Shown: positions 12,586-22,025 of the stretch, in pieces
Layout: every line of letters starts with the position of its first letter
Position numbering within the stretch: position 1 is the first letter of the stretch
Assembly: GCA_008973525.1 (NCBI GenBank)
Contig: WACJ01000367.1
Coordinates: forward strand, 217,191 to 281,190
DNA: 64,000 nt
Source of the DNA: Stenopsyche tienmushanensis
Lineage: Eukaryota; Arthropoda; Insecta; Trichoptera; Stenopsychidae
Direction: 5' to 3'
Notes under the pieces: model-generated
What the model saw: the letters and a program-made list of their open reading frames with translations, nothing else
Told to the model about the DNA's origin: nothing
Databases searched by the model: none
Position numbers and translations under genes: made by a program

Positions 12586-13168
12586 TACGAGGCATATCCG
12601 GAAAGTAAGTGTACTGTGACAATAACGGGCTGTGGTTTTGATGTTTTTTAAGTGTTGGCCATACTGAGTGGTTGAGGGGGATCTCCTAATAAAACGAGCA
12701 TAGCAGAGATACGATAGTACGAAAATTCACGTTGTAGTATCCAGTTGCGTGAAAAATGTCGGTAAGAAATCCCACCAAATGCGAGCGGGTCAAAAGCGAC
12801 CGCGAGTTTTTTGCGCGACTTGAATTGGAAGGTGAGGATTTTTTTTAGCTCTATCATGACCTCAGTCTTTTGGGAACAAAAAGGGATCATTTTGGCCTCA
12901 GAGACCATCAATGCACAAAAATATTGTGAGACCCTAAAAAAAATTCAAAAGAAGCATTCAAAACAAACAAGAGCAGGTACAGAAAGAGGTTCTGAAATGG
13001 GGGAAGGAGCTGGCGGGAAAGTTCTTTGAGGAGGGTATAAAGAAGCTTATGCCACGTTGAAAAATAGTTAACAAGTGTATCAACAACATCCTGTATTTTT
13101 ATTCAAATACACTTTTTCTAGAAAATATATAAAAAATTAGTACACTTACTTTCAGGATATGTCTCGTA
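12586..13168 (+). mobile_element. Mariner deletion derivative 1
   Basis: Flanked by TA (12,586-12,587 and 13,167-13,168). Left end CGAGGCATATCCGGAAAGTA; right end, reversed, CGAGACATATCCTGAAAGTA, i.e. inverted repeats of about 28 bp. Inside, the plus strand encodes mariner transposase pieces: a catalytic-domain fragment reading SVFWEQKGIILASETINAQK then YCETLKKIQKKHSKQTRAG. About 580 bp remain of a typical 1.3 kb element. It belongs to the same family as 34,923-35,802, with which it shares long stretches outside the ends. Confidence 0.8.
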
Positions 13169-13391
13169 ATATAAATAAACTGCAACTTCAACTAAGTTTA
13201 TATAAGTGTGACAGATAATATACTATAAAAATTGAAAATTGCTGCTATTCCAAAAACTCGCATTGCTTGATTTTGATACCCACGCGTTCAATGCACGGCC
13301 GACCAATTCAAGCCCGCATACAGAGTGTCAAAGAAGTCTTTTTGTTGATTCAGGATTAGCATCTTTCGCCAAGGTCATTACAGAAGGCTTT
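13169..13391. other. Insertion-site flank of the R1-type element
   Basis: Short open frame (13,239-13,433 plus) with no recognised motif; it ends in the R1-type element. Together with 14,606 onward this is the DNA into which the LINE inserted. Confidence 0.35.
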
Positions 13392-13406
13392 AGTCTGCAT
13401 GCCTGG
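13392..13406 (+). repeat. Left target-site duplication of the R1-type LINE
   Basis: AGTCTGCATGCCTGG occurs here and again, identically, at 14,591-14,605 directly after the poly(A) tail. Confidence 0.9.
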
Positions 13407-14562
13407 CCCTCGCTAGAGTCAACGAATGGATGAGGGAAAATCACCTTCAGCTAGCGGCGGAAAAAACGGAGGCTGTGATCTTCAGCAGAAGAAGGAGACC
13501 GAGGATCAGCAAACTCGTCGTGGACAGTCACGAGGTGAGGTATAACAAAACGTTGAGATACCTCGGGATCGTCCTCGACAGCAAGCTGACCTTTCGACAA
13601 CATATAGAGGAAGCTGCGCAGAAGGCGCAGAAAGCGGCCAATGAGATTGGACGACTCATGCCCAATATCGGAGGGCCAAAGCCGTGCAGAAGGAGAATCA
13701 TCAACGAAGTCATAAACTCAATACTTCTGTACGGAGCCCCGATATGGCATGAGGCGCTCCAAAAAGAGAGCTATAGAAAGAAAATGGCCAGGGTCCAGCG
13801 GCAGGGCGCGCTCCGAGTTACCGCCGCATACAGGACGGTATCGGAAGAAGCAGTGCTTGTGATCGCGGGAACCCCCCCGCTGGACCTTATTGCAAGTAAG
13901 AGGGCCTTGGACCACAAAGACCCCAAAAAGCGCGGAGAACACGACCAGAAACTGAGGGAAGACTGGCAGCGCAGATGGGATGAGTCCGCAAAAGGAAGAT
14001 GGACCCATCGGCTTATACCGGTCGTAAGCCGGTGGAGGGCCAGAAAATACGGCGAAACTACATACCGCCTAACCCAGGTGCTCACCGGACACGGATGCTT
14101 CGGTGCGTACCTGAGGTGGATCGGCAAAGAAGAATCACCCAAATGCCACCACTGCGAAGCGGTAGCAGATGACGCGGAGCACACCATCATAGGCTGTGAG
14201 GCTTGGGCACCCCAGAGAGAACTGCTGAAACAAGCACTCGGGGTGGCCGAGCTAAATATCGACAACATGGTCCACAGCATGATGGAAAGTAAGAAGAACT
14301 GGGACCTTTGGCGCGACTATGTAGAAGACATCATGAGCGCCAAAGAAGACAGTGAAAGAGAGAGACGCAGAGCGCCTCTTCAACAATAGAATAGGGCCAT
14401 TAAATGGCTAGACTACCTGTCCTCCCGAAGCAATGTGGAAAACAATACCAGGAGGACAGAGAAGGACAAGGGCGGGTTTAGTGGGCAGGCACGACCGAAC
14501 AATCGTGAATCCTACACTGCCCAGCTTCACTGGGCGTCTTGCGAAGATTTTCTCGCCCACAG

Positions 14563-14590
<28 letters not shown>
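13407..14590 (+). mobile_element. 5'-truncated R1-type LINE insertion
   Basis: A non-LTR retrotransposon fragment bounded by an exact 15-bp target duplication. It begins inside the reverse transcriptase reading frame (the frame is open from the first complete codon, about 13,409), carries a stop at 14,387-14,389, a 3' untranslated stretch of about 170 bp, and a run of 29 A at 14,563-14,591 (the last A is shared with the duplication). Truncation at the 5' end plus poly(A) plus target duplication is the signature of target-primed reverse transcription. The frame is uninterrupted, so the insertion is young. Confidence 0.92.
13430..14389 (+). CDS. R1-type reverse transcriptase, C-terminal part (319 codons)
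   Basis: Residue numbers are from the first Met; the frame actually continues upstream to the truncation point. Residues 1-110 are the reverse transcriptase thumb: AAEKTEAVIF, then RYLGIVLDSKLTFRQHIEEA, LMPNIGG and INSILLYGAPIWHEAL. Residues 115-150 read QRQGALRVTAAYRTVSEEAV, typical of R1/TRAS-type proteins. Near the end is a cysteine-histidine knuckle, C-x2-C-x8-H-x4-C (CHHC...EHTIIGC), preceded by TGHGCFGAYLRWIG. The catalytic FADD motif and endonuclease are missing through 5' truncation, so the fragment cannot work alone. No internal stop is seen. Assignment to the R1 clade rests on these motifs; a related clade is possible. Confidence 0.85.
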   Translation: MRENHLQLAAEKTEAVIFSRRRRPRISKLVVDSHEVRYNKTLRYLGIVLDSKLTFRQHIEEAAQKAQKAANEIGRLMPNIGGPKPCRRRIINEVINSILLYGAPIWHEALQKESYRKKMARVQRQGALRVTAAYRTVSEEAVLVIAGTPPLDLIASKRALDHKDPKKRGEHDQKLREDWQRRWDESAKGRWTHRLIPVVSRWRARKYGETTYRLTQVLTGHGCFGAYLRWIGKEESPKCHHCEAVADDAEHTIIGCEAWAPQRELLKQALGVAELNIDNMVHSMMESKKNWDLWRDYVEDIMSAKEDSERERRRAPLQQ

Positions 14591-14596
<6 letters not shown>

Positions 14597-14605
14597 CATG
14601 CCTGG
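14591..14605 (+). repeat. Right target-site duplication of the R1-type LINE
   Basis: Exact copy of 13,392-13,406 immediately after the poly(A) run. Confidence 0.9.
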
Positions 14606-14659
14606 AAGATTTTAAACATAGACGGTTTAACAATGGCTTTCCAGAGACATTTCTGATTT

Positions 14660-14845
14660 TCAACCTATCAGCCAATACAATACCCCTAACTTTGAGTTGT
14701 TAATTCATCGTTAAACGAAACAGAAAGATATGTATCTCTTTTGTTGATGAAAGTGACACATACTAATTTATTTTAATTCAACTGTATACGCCACTTCTTG
14801 AACCATTTTTGTAAGTCGTTGAAATCATGCTGAAGTAATTGAGAG
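14660..14845 (-). mobile_element. Jockey-type LINE relic
   Basis: On the minus strand LQHDFNDLQKWFKKWRIQL is followed by degenerate MCHFHQQK and LRGIVLADRLKIR, the order found in Jockey-type reverse transcriptases (a QKW..KWRI..N..K block, then H.TF, then YLG..LD..L). Stops and a frameshift make it dead. A matching piece lies at about 55,570-55,630. The R1-type insertion lies only about 55 bp away and may have landed in this relic. Confidence 0.55.
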
Positions 14846-16432
14846 TTTATATTGCTGGATCATCATATGATGTTAACTGATTCGAATCGTTCACGATGAT
14901 GGCAATTATTATGACTTCTGCTGTTAAAAGAACTGCTAGGTAAACGTCATCATGAAGAATGCCTGGTGGTGGCTTTATCCTTTTATATGAAATTGTCTAT
15001 TTTCTGTGACAGGATTTAAATGTGAAGCAAACATCGAATGAAATCGATGTTTTCTGTTTATAAAGAATATGCTTGAATGCCATTTTTTGGCTTCAAAAAC
15101 CTAATAGATCCTATTGAATTATATCTATTCTACGTGACGTATTGTTGCTCATCGAATATAGGCTATCAGTTTCAACCAGATCAAAGGCTTTCGATTAACA
15201 TGATTTGACATCGTTTATCATGTTGTTTTTGGGCTTAAGAATGAGAATGATTTTGGTTATTTTTAAATGTGGATACTGTTGATAAATGCGCTAAAAACTT
15301 GATAGATGACTATAAAAAGCGTAGATCATCGCATCTAATTAAGATGATGGAGCTTTACACACATGCATTACTATCCATTTGGGAAGCGCTGATCGAACGA
15401 GGAAGAGTCGTATTTAACCCCTTTCATTGATTATATGGCAATATAAAATGTTCAAATGATGTAAGAAACACGTTCCCATGGAATGTTGACTGGTTAACGT
15501 CGCTATAATATGATCCTCCCGTGCAAGTACTGCGCGTACGCGACAAAAATATTTTTTTGGCGAATTTATTACTTATGAAAAATCCTTAAACAAATATATG
15601 TGCATTTATAAATGTATTTGCTGTCATATGAAAATATTTCGCGTGTGTTTTGAGCATTTCCCCTCGTTGGATGCGACGTTCGAATATAACGGTCAATGGC
15701 GAGGCGTTAAAATGTTTCGATGAAACGTGACATACTTTGGGCGATTCTAGGGATTTTTTTGCCGGATCTGTACGAAATTGTCCTACATATTGATAGAATC
15801 ATGCATGTTTAAAATATTAAATGTAAAATTGAGAGTATTATTTGGTTTGGTAGTGTGTATCATATAGTTTTCCCAGTGATACGATGTCTGGAGTCTTGAC
15901 GCCTTGCATGCGGTTTGGATTGATTTTGAGCGATTTGTTCGTCGGTGCTTCGATGCAATATATGTTAAGTTTCGTAGGAAGAAATCGCCATAAAATTAAA
16001 TTGTTCGATCGTAAATATCGTTCCAGGAACGATCGTTTAGAATGATTGCAACGAGACGTTATAACACGCTGGTCAATGTGTAGCATGAAGTAAGGTCACG
16101 ACTGTGTCCCTTTGACCCATGCATGCATCGATAAATTTATTCTCTATTTTCTACCTCAAAAACGACCAGTCAGACCGGCGGAAGAAAATCTGCAAAAAAT
16201 CGTGTATATTCCCGAAGAATAGGAGCGGATATAATCGCAATTATAGCAGAGGTCGATCATTCATTGACCGTCGAAAAAAATTGTTGTTGCGATGAAAATC
16301 TTATTTACGAATCACATTGACCACATGTCGAAATAATTATGCACCGTATCTGTAATTGCATAAGAGGTATAATCTTACTGGATGAAAATTTTATTAATTT
16401 AGGCCTCATTTGTTGAAAAAAATATTTTACAA
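14846..16432. other. No gene recognised
   Basis: AT-rich DNA with several short T or A runs. An 82-codon minus-strand frame at 15,838-16,086 has no motif I recognise. No repeat family was assigned. Confidence 0.4.
16416..16422 (-). terminator. RNA polymerase III terminator of tRNA-Gln
   Basis: A run of seven T on the minus strand, ten bases beyond the tRNA 3' end, is a standard Pol III stop. Confidence 0.75.
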
Positions 16433-16504
16433 AGGTTCCACCGAGATTTGAACTCGGATCGCTGGATTCAAAGTCCAGAGTGCTAACCATTACACCATGG
16501 AACC
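16433..16504 (-). tRNA. tRNA-Gln (anticodon TTG)
   Basis: A 72-nt tRNA without intron. The acceptor stem GGTTCCA (16,504-16,498) pairs fully with TGGAACC (16,440-16,434), with discriminator T. The A box reads TGGTGTAATGG, the anticodon arm is TCTGGACTTTGAATCCAGC with anticodon TTG, and the B box is GAGTTCAAATCTC in a perfect T stem. The overall sequence is that of a standard animal tRNA-Gln. It decodes CAA (and CAG by wobble). Internal Pol III promoter and a downstream T run indicate a working gene. It stands alone in a gene-poor stretch. Confidence 0.96.
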
Positions 16505-17287
16505 GTTATAACACTGTGATAATTCGTATCATACTGATAATACATTTATATATAAAATTAGCACATCATAGTCAATGAACTATGCTTTTTAATAGAAACA
16601 AGGCAAATTTCACAGCGAAAATAATTGGTTTACGACCAAAACATGTTTATCGATGACACAATTCAACCACTTTTTTGTTGATGTATAATAAACACCACAT
16701 ATAACTAATTAAACTAATTTATTTTTTGCTGTTTGTTTCAGGTAATGATCATCCATCACGACAGAAAAATTCGTAAGCTATAATTATTGGAGTATTTTTA
16801 CACTTTTTTATCGGCATCAATTATCGCCTTATCGACGGCAATTATGGTTGATATTATAACACGTCGTTGATTGAGCAATTTGTAAATAGAAGTTGGATCA
16901 TTTGAAGATCGCCTGTGACCCGATCTTCTTGGGTCATTGTCAAGTGTAGCAGATTGCTGGTCTATGACCAGTTTTTCTAGTTGTCCAAGGAGTCAGTCCA
17001 AACGCGACTAGGAAGCAGATGTATCATTTTTTCTTCGTCGCTTCGAATGCAAGCTTTTTTATCATTCCTCAATAGTATTTTTATACACTCATATTAGTTC
17101 ATTTTCACATGCATTTGCTACAAATGACACATTATAAAATGTATTGATACAAACAAAGGATGCTTACATTTTCACGTCCTATAATAACATCGGAGCCTTT
17201 ATATAATTAAATTTGATATCCATATGAATTTATAATGCATAACCAATGCAGGGCTTTTTAAATTATATAATATCTATTTTTTCAATA
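16505..17287. other. No gene recognised
   Basis: AT-rich spacer with short inverted and direct word repeats around TTATCG; nothing assignable. Confidence 0.4.
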
Positions 17288-17289
17288 TA

Positions 17290-17468
17290 CACTCAAACCT
17301 CTTTTTGTGCGACTTTGCGCGAAGTTATGCGGTTTTTTTAGAGTTTTTTTAAATTTTATAAAGAGTACGTATCGAGATATTTTGGATAAAATATGAAATA
17401 CTTCATCAACACTAACCAAAATTTGGAAAAAAATTATAATTAGGGACTATGTAAATCATATTGCATCT
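17290..17468 (-). mobile_element. Pogo/Tc1-type MITE, copy B (truncated)
   Basis: Begins after TA (17,288-17,289) with CACTCAAACCTCTTTTTGTG, the terminal repeat of copy A, and follows the reversed right arm of copy A as far as TATGTAAATCATATTGCATC. The other end is missing. Confidence 0.65.
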
Positions 17469-17736
17469 ACTATACTAAAATATGTCATAATCCTCAATTT
17501 TTCTTAATTATAAAGATTCACAATTAATATTATATATCAGCAGCAATACGAAAGCATTATAACTCATTAAAGATGCATATTAATATGTGCAATAAAATAT
17601 TTATAATTAACTAGCGAATACCCTGCATGCGTTATAATGCCATAAACACTTAATGATTATTTGATTATGAAAAGAAACGCAGTACGTAGCTTATTGCTTC
17701 ATGTAATAACAAATTGCGTACATAAAAATATTTTTA

Positions 17737-17978
17737 CTATGCCTATGTTATTTCCGCAAGTGTAAACAGTAAATTGACAAAGCTTTATCACAATCGGATA
17801 AACGGTGTGGAAGCACATTAAATACGGACAAACAAACATTGATTTTTATATATAAGACTATGCCTATGTTACTCGCGCAATCATTAGCAATAAATGAACG
17901 AAGTTTGATTGGAATCTGATAAACGGCATGGCAGTGCGTTACATAAGAACAAACAGACATTCATTTTTATATATTAGA
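17737..17978 (+). repeat. Head-to-tail dimer of a 121-bp repeat, copy 1
   Basis: Two units start at 17,737 and 17,858 with CTATGCCTATGTTA and end in CATT-ATTTTTATATAT-AGA. Each unit carries an AATCxGATAAACGG block and an ACAAACAxACATT block. A similar dimer lies at 28,195-28,432. The tail resembles the 3' ends of some RTE-like LINEs and derived SINEs in insects, but that link is inference. Confidence 0.65.
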
Positions 17979-18206
17979 TTTAAACTACATCATAGAGTGA
18001 GGGTTTTCGTTTTTGGTAGAATATTCCCATTTTTTAAGCTTTCATCAAGAGCATCTTCAATTCTATGAACTATATTTGCAAAATATCCTGTATATTCGAT
18101 TGATTTGAAGTGCTTCCATAAGTTTTGCATATTTTTAATTGGAAAGTTCTTCATCTAAAAACCAACTTCATCGATTATTCGAAATGTTATAAAAGGTCGC
18201 ATTCCT
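17979..18206. other. Spacer between repeats
   Basis: AT-rich, nothing assignable. Confidence 0.35.
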
Positions 18207-18210
18207 TTAA

Positions 18211-18504
18211 CCCCTTCAACGCTTTGATTCACTGTTAAAAGTGTCATCCGTAGTGACGCGATCTTTTCACCTTTTCGATCTTTTCGTGTCATCCAATATA
18301 CGAAAAAAGTGTATCATCAAGTTCGAACAAGTCAGTTCCCGAGATGAATCATTATTTCATTTAACGTACACAACACTGCAATCGGAAATATCCGTCATTT
18401 TCCATTGAGGTTTGCTTAACTTTCACAATGCGGATATATCCGTCATACCCACTTTGCAAGGACTTTGGTCTTGACGGATATATACGTCATGTCCACTTAA
18501 GGGG
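18211..18504. mobile_element. piggyBac-like MITE with TTAA flanks
   Basis: TTAA at 18,207-18,210 and 18,505-18,508 flanks a 294-bp segment that starts CCCCTT and ends AAGGGG. TTAA duplication with ends starting in C-runs is characteristic of piggyBac. Inside, palindromic words recur: ATATCCGTCAT (about 18,389), GCGGATATATCCGTCAT (about 18,430) and GACGGATATATACGTCAT (about 18,473). Such subterminal repeats could be transposase sites. No coding capacity. Confidence 0.6.
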
Positions 18505-18689
18505 TTAAATATATATTATATCAGTGACTGAACTAATTATTTAGGTTTCGCAGATTGTTATTAATGTCCGCAACGTTGAAAGCTTGGTAGACTGTAACTT
18601 TACTGATTTACATCGTATAAATACCGATCGAAACAAAAAATTGCTTTGTTGAAATGGATGCAAAATTTCGGTTGCTGTTTCCCGTATTA

Positions 18690-18955
18690 TAGTTCTTTTT
18701 AGTGTGCTATATCCGATATCGGACATAGGCGATCTCCATAGGAGATCTACTAAGGAAAGTATATAATGTGGTGGTTTCTCATTTGCCTTCCACACGTTGA
18801 AACGGTAGGAGAGAAGAGAATCTATGAGTTAGTGGCGAAATTATCATTGTATATAAATGATAATATAATTCACAATCTGGATTTGAATCCGAACCTTTAT
18901 AATAAGAGTCCAGGATTTAAGCCACTCTACCAACACTTGGACTGTTATATGATAG
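18690..18955 (-). mobile_element. tRNA-derived SINE, copy 1
   Basis: Read on the minus strand it begins near 18,955 with a tRNA-like head: TTGGTAGAGTGGCTTAAATC (A-box region) and GGTTCGGATTCAAATCC (B box) at 18,884-18,900. It continues through GTGTGGAAGGCAAATGAGAA and the near-palindrome TCTCCTATGGAGATCGCC and ends with CACACTAAAAAGAA near 18,690. Copies share this order at 42,180-42,375 (minus) and, for the tail, 38,404-38,475 (plus). The tRNA of origin is not clear. Confidence 0.7.
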
Positions 18956-20957
18956 TTGAGGATGATTTTTTAAATAGATCCATTTGGATTTTGTGGGCAT
19001 TTCATTCGTATAATCAAGATGTTTTAAGGGTAGCTTGCATAACATGTTTATAAATTACATTATTAATCCAAAAGACAAAGCTGGCGTAAAATAAGCATTG
19101 GACAACATCCGGCACACTGGAAGAATTTTAAAAATGTACCTCATGCATATTAAAATTTTATATAGCGACGCCTGTATATAATTCCCTGATTTTAACCTCT
19201 TCGACGCTTCAAACCCCATTTGAATATAATGGTTTGGGATATTTTTTATCTGTATTTATAATGAGGCACCATGGACATGCCTTCGAGCATAACGAAAGGA
19301 TATTCCCAGGGCGAAACCCCCTTCGTATATATCACGCACGTCCTGAACGACTCTTAAATTAATTTCGCCCAAATCTTTTGTGCATTCAAATCGTGGAAGA
19401 ATTTACAACGTACCACTTAACACTTCGATCTCATTTCATTATAAAATGGCACAGCATTCTATCAGCTATGTTTACGAGCCTCGATGCTACGCCAATATTC
19501 AATCATGCGTGTAAATTGTTACAAATTATAATGGAGCATGATGGAGTGCATTTATGCAATTTTCCCATCGCTGCACATTGATGATGGTTCGTGGTCTGGT
19601 GAACTTCTTCGGTGATTGCTTCGGACAGGGCGTCATTTTATTGTCGAAGAATATGGGTCAATTGTTTATTGATAACAAGGAAAATCCTTGATCGATGTTA
19701 GCACAAATCGTTTGTATTACGTTTTTATAAGAATTTTATTAGTCATTTCAAGTTGTTCGCATCTAATGAGAAAATACCGCTATACTAATGTGCTGTGCGG
19801 AATCATTCATTCGATTTGCACATACATTTACGAAAATATTGCGGGAACAATTTTTTCACGATTCTTTGAATCATATAGATGATTTTCATTCCGGTAAAAA
19901 ATATATTAAATGATATTTTATGCATAAAAGCCCTTGACAAGCGTCAATTCTTTGAATGGAGCTTTTGATGCGCTTGACGGTCAATACCGTTATCCTTCAC
20001 AAAATTAATCAACAGCTTAGTGGATTTATGAAATATTGTAGAGAATAAACATCTATGAAAAGAAAATAATATTGTTTGTAAGAATAACTTTTTTAATAAG
20101 CTATAAGCATATATTTTTAATTGACGAACATCGAACTATTCCAATACATACAGGATATGGATATAATAAACATGCAAATTTAGAATAAAACGGACATTTC
20201 ATATGAAAATTCATTCATCATGGATAGTATCAAAGTTTATACAAACAACTAGGTTTTTTATTCATTTTTTATCTTTAAAAATTACGTTTATTGAAACAAT
20301 GATGATCCAAAGTATTTTCGGAGATTTCCTCGTCTCTATCTTGATTTTAATTCCCAATTGCATGGAAAAAACAGTGGAAAGAAATTCATGTTTCAATCAA
20401 ATCTAAGCACTTAATTATGTTTTTTGGGGATAATATTTAAACATCCTCATTGTTTTCATTTTCATATAAGTTTTGATCTATTCCAGTTATAATTTTCATG
20501 AAATTTGCTTCATAAATCTCTTTTTCCGCCCAAAATTCTTATATATCCACTACATTCATATTGGTAAGGCTTTAAGTTTTACAAGGCATTTTATATTTTT
20601 ATAACAAGCTCTATTAAGTCGAAAGCCATAATTCTTGATGCGTGTTATACGGGGCTTGCATATTATTTAAATAGATAATAAATCTTATTAGGATAAAAGT
20701 ACTTATCTACGTTATTTATGTTAATATGTAAGGAATTTATTAATTAGAGTCTGAAGCTTATTATACTGAATGAAAAGCCAATTATATATTTATACGTATT
20801 TTTTTCAACTTATTCTCTAAAAAATAAATAAAGAACATTGTGAGACACCATGTAATTAAAGAGTCAATATTTAGTATTTTTACAGGGTGGTCGAAATAGA
20901 TATTTTTGAAAAAATACTAAAATTTTTTAAAAAAACTTTTTAATCTGTAGTCAAGTC
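18956..20957. other. No gene recognised
   Basis: AT-rich DNA. Short frames at 19,378-19,581, 19,688-19,882 and 20,203-20,406 have no motifs. No RNA gene seen. Confidence 0.4.
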
Positions 20958-21557
20958 TAGGGAATCCAATCCTGAGCCAAAATTTCGATCCCGGGATGGT
21001 GATGTTCAAGACTTGATAATCCCGTGAGCCCCGATTTTACGTATAACACCATCAATGTGACTGAAACTCGCAAAATTCCCGATTTCCCGACAAACTATTT
21101 ATTTCCGTCGATGCAAATGATTACTCATATACTATAATACTTTGATGTGAGTCGTAATTATATTACAGAGGAATACAAAAATTCTGAACCCCGTATCTAT
21201 TATATTTCATATCGATATTCTCATTATTAGAGTCGAGGTGTAGTAAATACATCACCGGTTGGGAAAGGTTAATATAACAATTTGAAAAACATATATGTAC
21301 TCTAATATGTATACATAGATTAGACAGTTACTGCCCCTAGGCGTCGCTTAAGCTCATCAATTAATAGTTACGCCACTGTTTTCATGCGTCCAGATTTCGG
21401 CGAGAATGTCTCGATTTAGTAGCCTTCATCATGCTGGTGAGGTGTACGATTTCTGTTAGATAAAAATTTCAATCTCGAATTTTTCGGGATTTCGTTTACT
21501 AATCCCGGGATTCATGAGCACCTAAAACTGCCCGGGATTCCGGGATTGGATTCCCTA
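20958..21557 (-). mobile_element. hAT-derived repeat family R, copy 2 (both ends)
   Basis: The only copy with both termini: TAGGGAATCCAATCC at 20,958 and its inverse GGATTGGATTCCCTA ending at 21,557, a perfect 15-bp inverted repeat. TAGGG-type ends occur in hAT elements. Flanking 8-mers GTCAAGTC and CTGACGTC agree at 5 of 8 positions, so an 8-bp duplication is only weakly indicated. The 600-bp body has no open frame. Confidence 0.7.
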
Positions 21558-21564
21558 CTGACGT

Positions 21565-21800
21565 CCCTAGACAAAAAAAAAATCCAACGGTGTCAGGTCT
21601 GGAGACTGTGCGTGTCACAGAATATGACACTTTCCTAGACAAAGAAATCGAGTGGTGTCAGATCTAGAGACCGTGTGAGCTACGAAATAGGGAGCGTCCC
21701 CAGGCAAAAAAATCCAGTGGTGTCAGGTCTGAAGGCTGTGCGAGTTGCAGAATATGATACACTCGCAGGCAAAGAGATCCAGTGGTGTCAGGTTTAAAAA
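21565..21800 (+). repeat. 65-bp period minisatellite (about 3.6 units)
   Basis: The word GGTGTCAG recurs at 21,589, 21,654, 21,719 and 21,784, exactly 65 bp apart. Each unit has a CCTAGACAAAGAAATC-type block, the GGTGTCAGGTCT block, a GACTGTGCGAG block and a CAGAATATGACAC block. The array starts within about 10 bp of the end of hAT copy 2. Confidence 0.85.
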
Positions 21801-22025
21801 CATAGATAAACATATTATGACGATTTAAAGGTGAAATTTAGGGTATTTTTTCAAAATGTTAAAAAATTGGGTTCTCAAAGTGTATAATTTAATCGGCTCA
21901 TCATTTAATTATGACGACTAAGTAAAATCTAACTTGTCTACTATGATATTTGAAAGAATTTTCATCCACCCATATAAATATTAATTGTAAAATTTAAGCG
22001 AAAATCATAAAAGCTCATTTTGATC
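21801..22025. other. Spacer between minisatellite and LINE
   Basis: AT-rich; nothing assignable. Confidence 0.35.

Noticed and set aside
13771..14280. A 169-codon minus-strand frame
   Set aside because: Antisense shadow of the R1-type reverse transcriptase; no motif of its own.
14563..14591. Poly(A) run as a microsatellite or assembly artefact
   Set aside because: It lies exactly at the 3' end of a LINE and is followed by the target duplication, so it is a retrotransposition tail.
17737..17978. CRISPR-like or satellite array
   Set aside because: Only two units, without spacers; the same dimer elsewhere indicates an interspersed repeat, and a eukaryotic genome has no CRISPR arrays.
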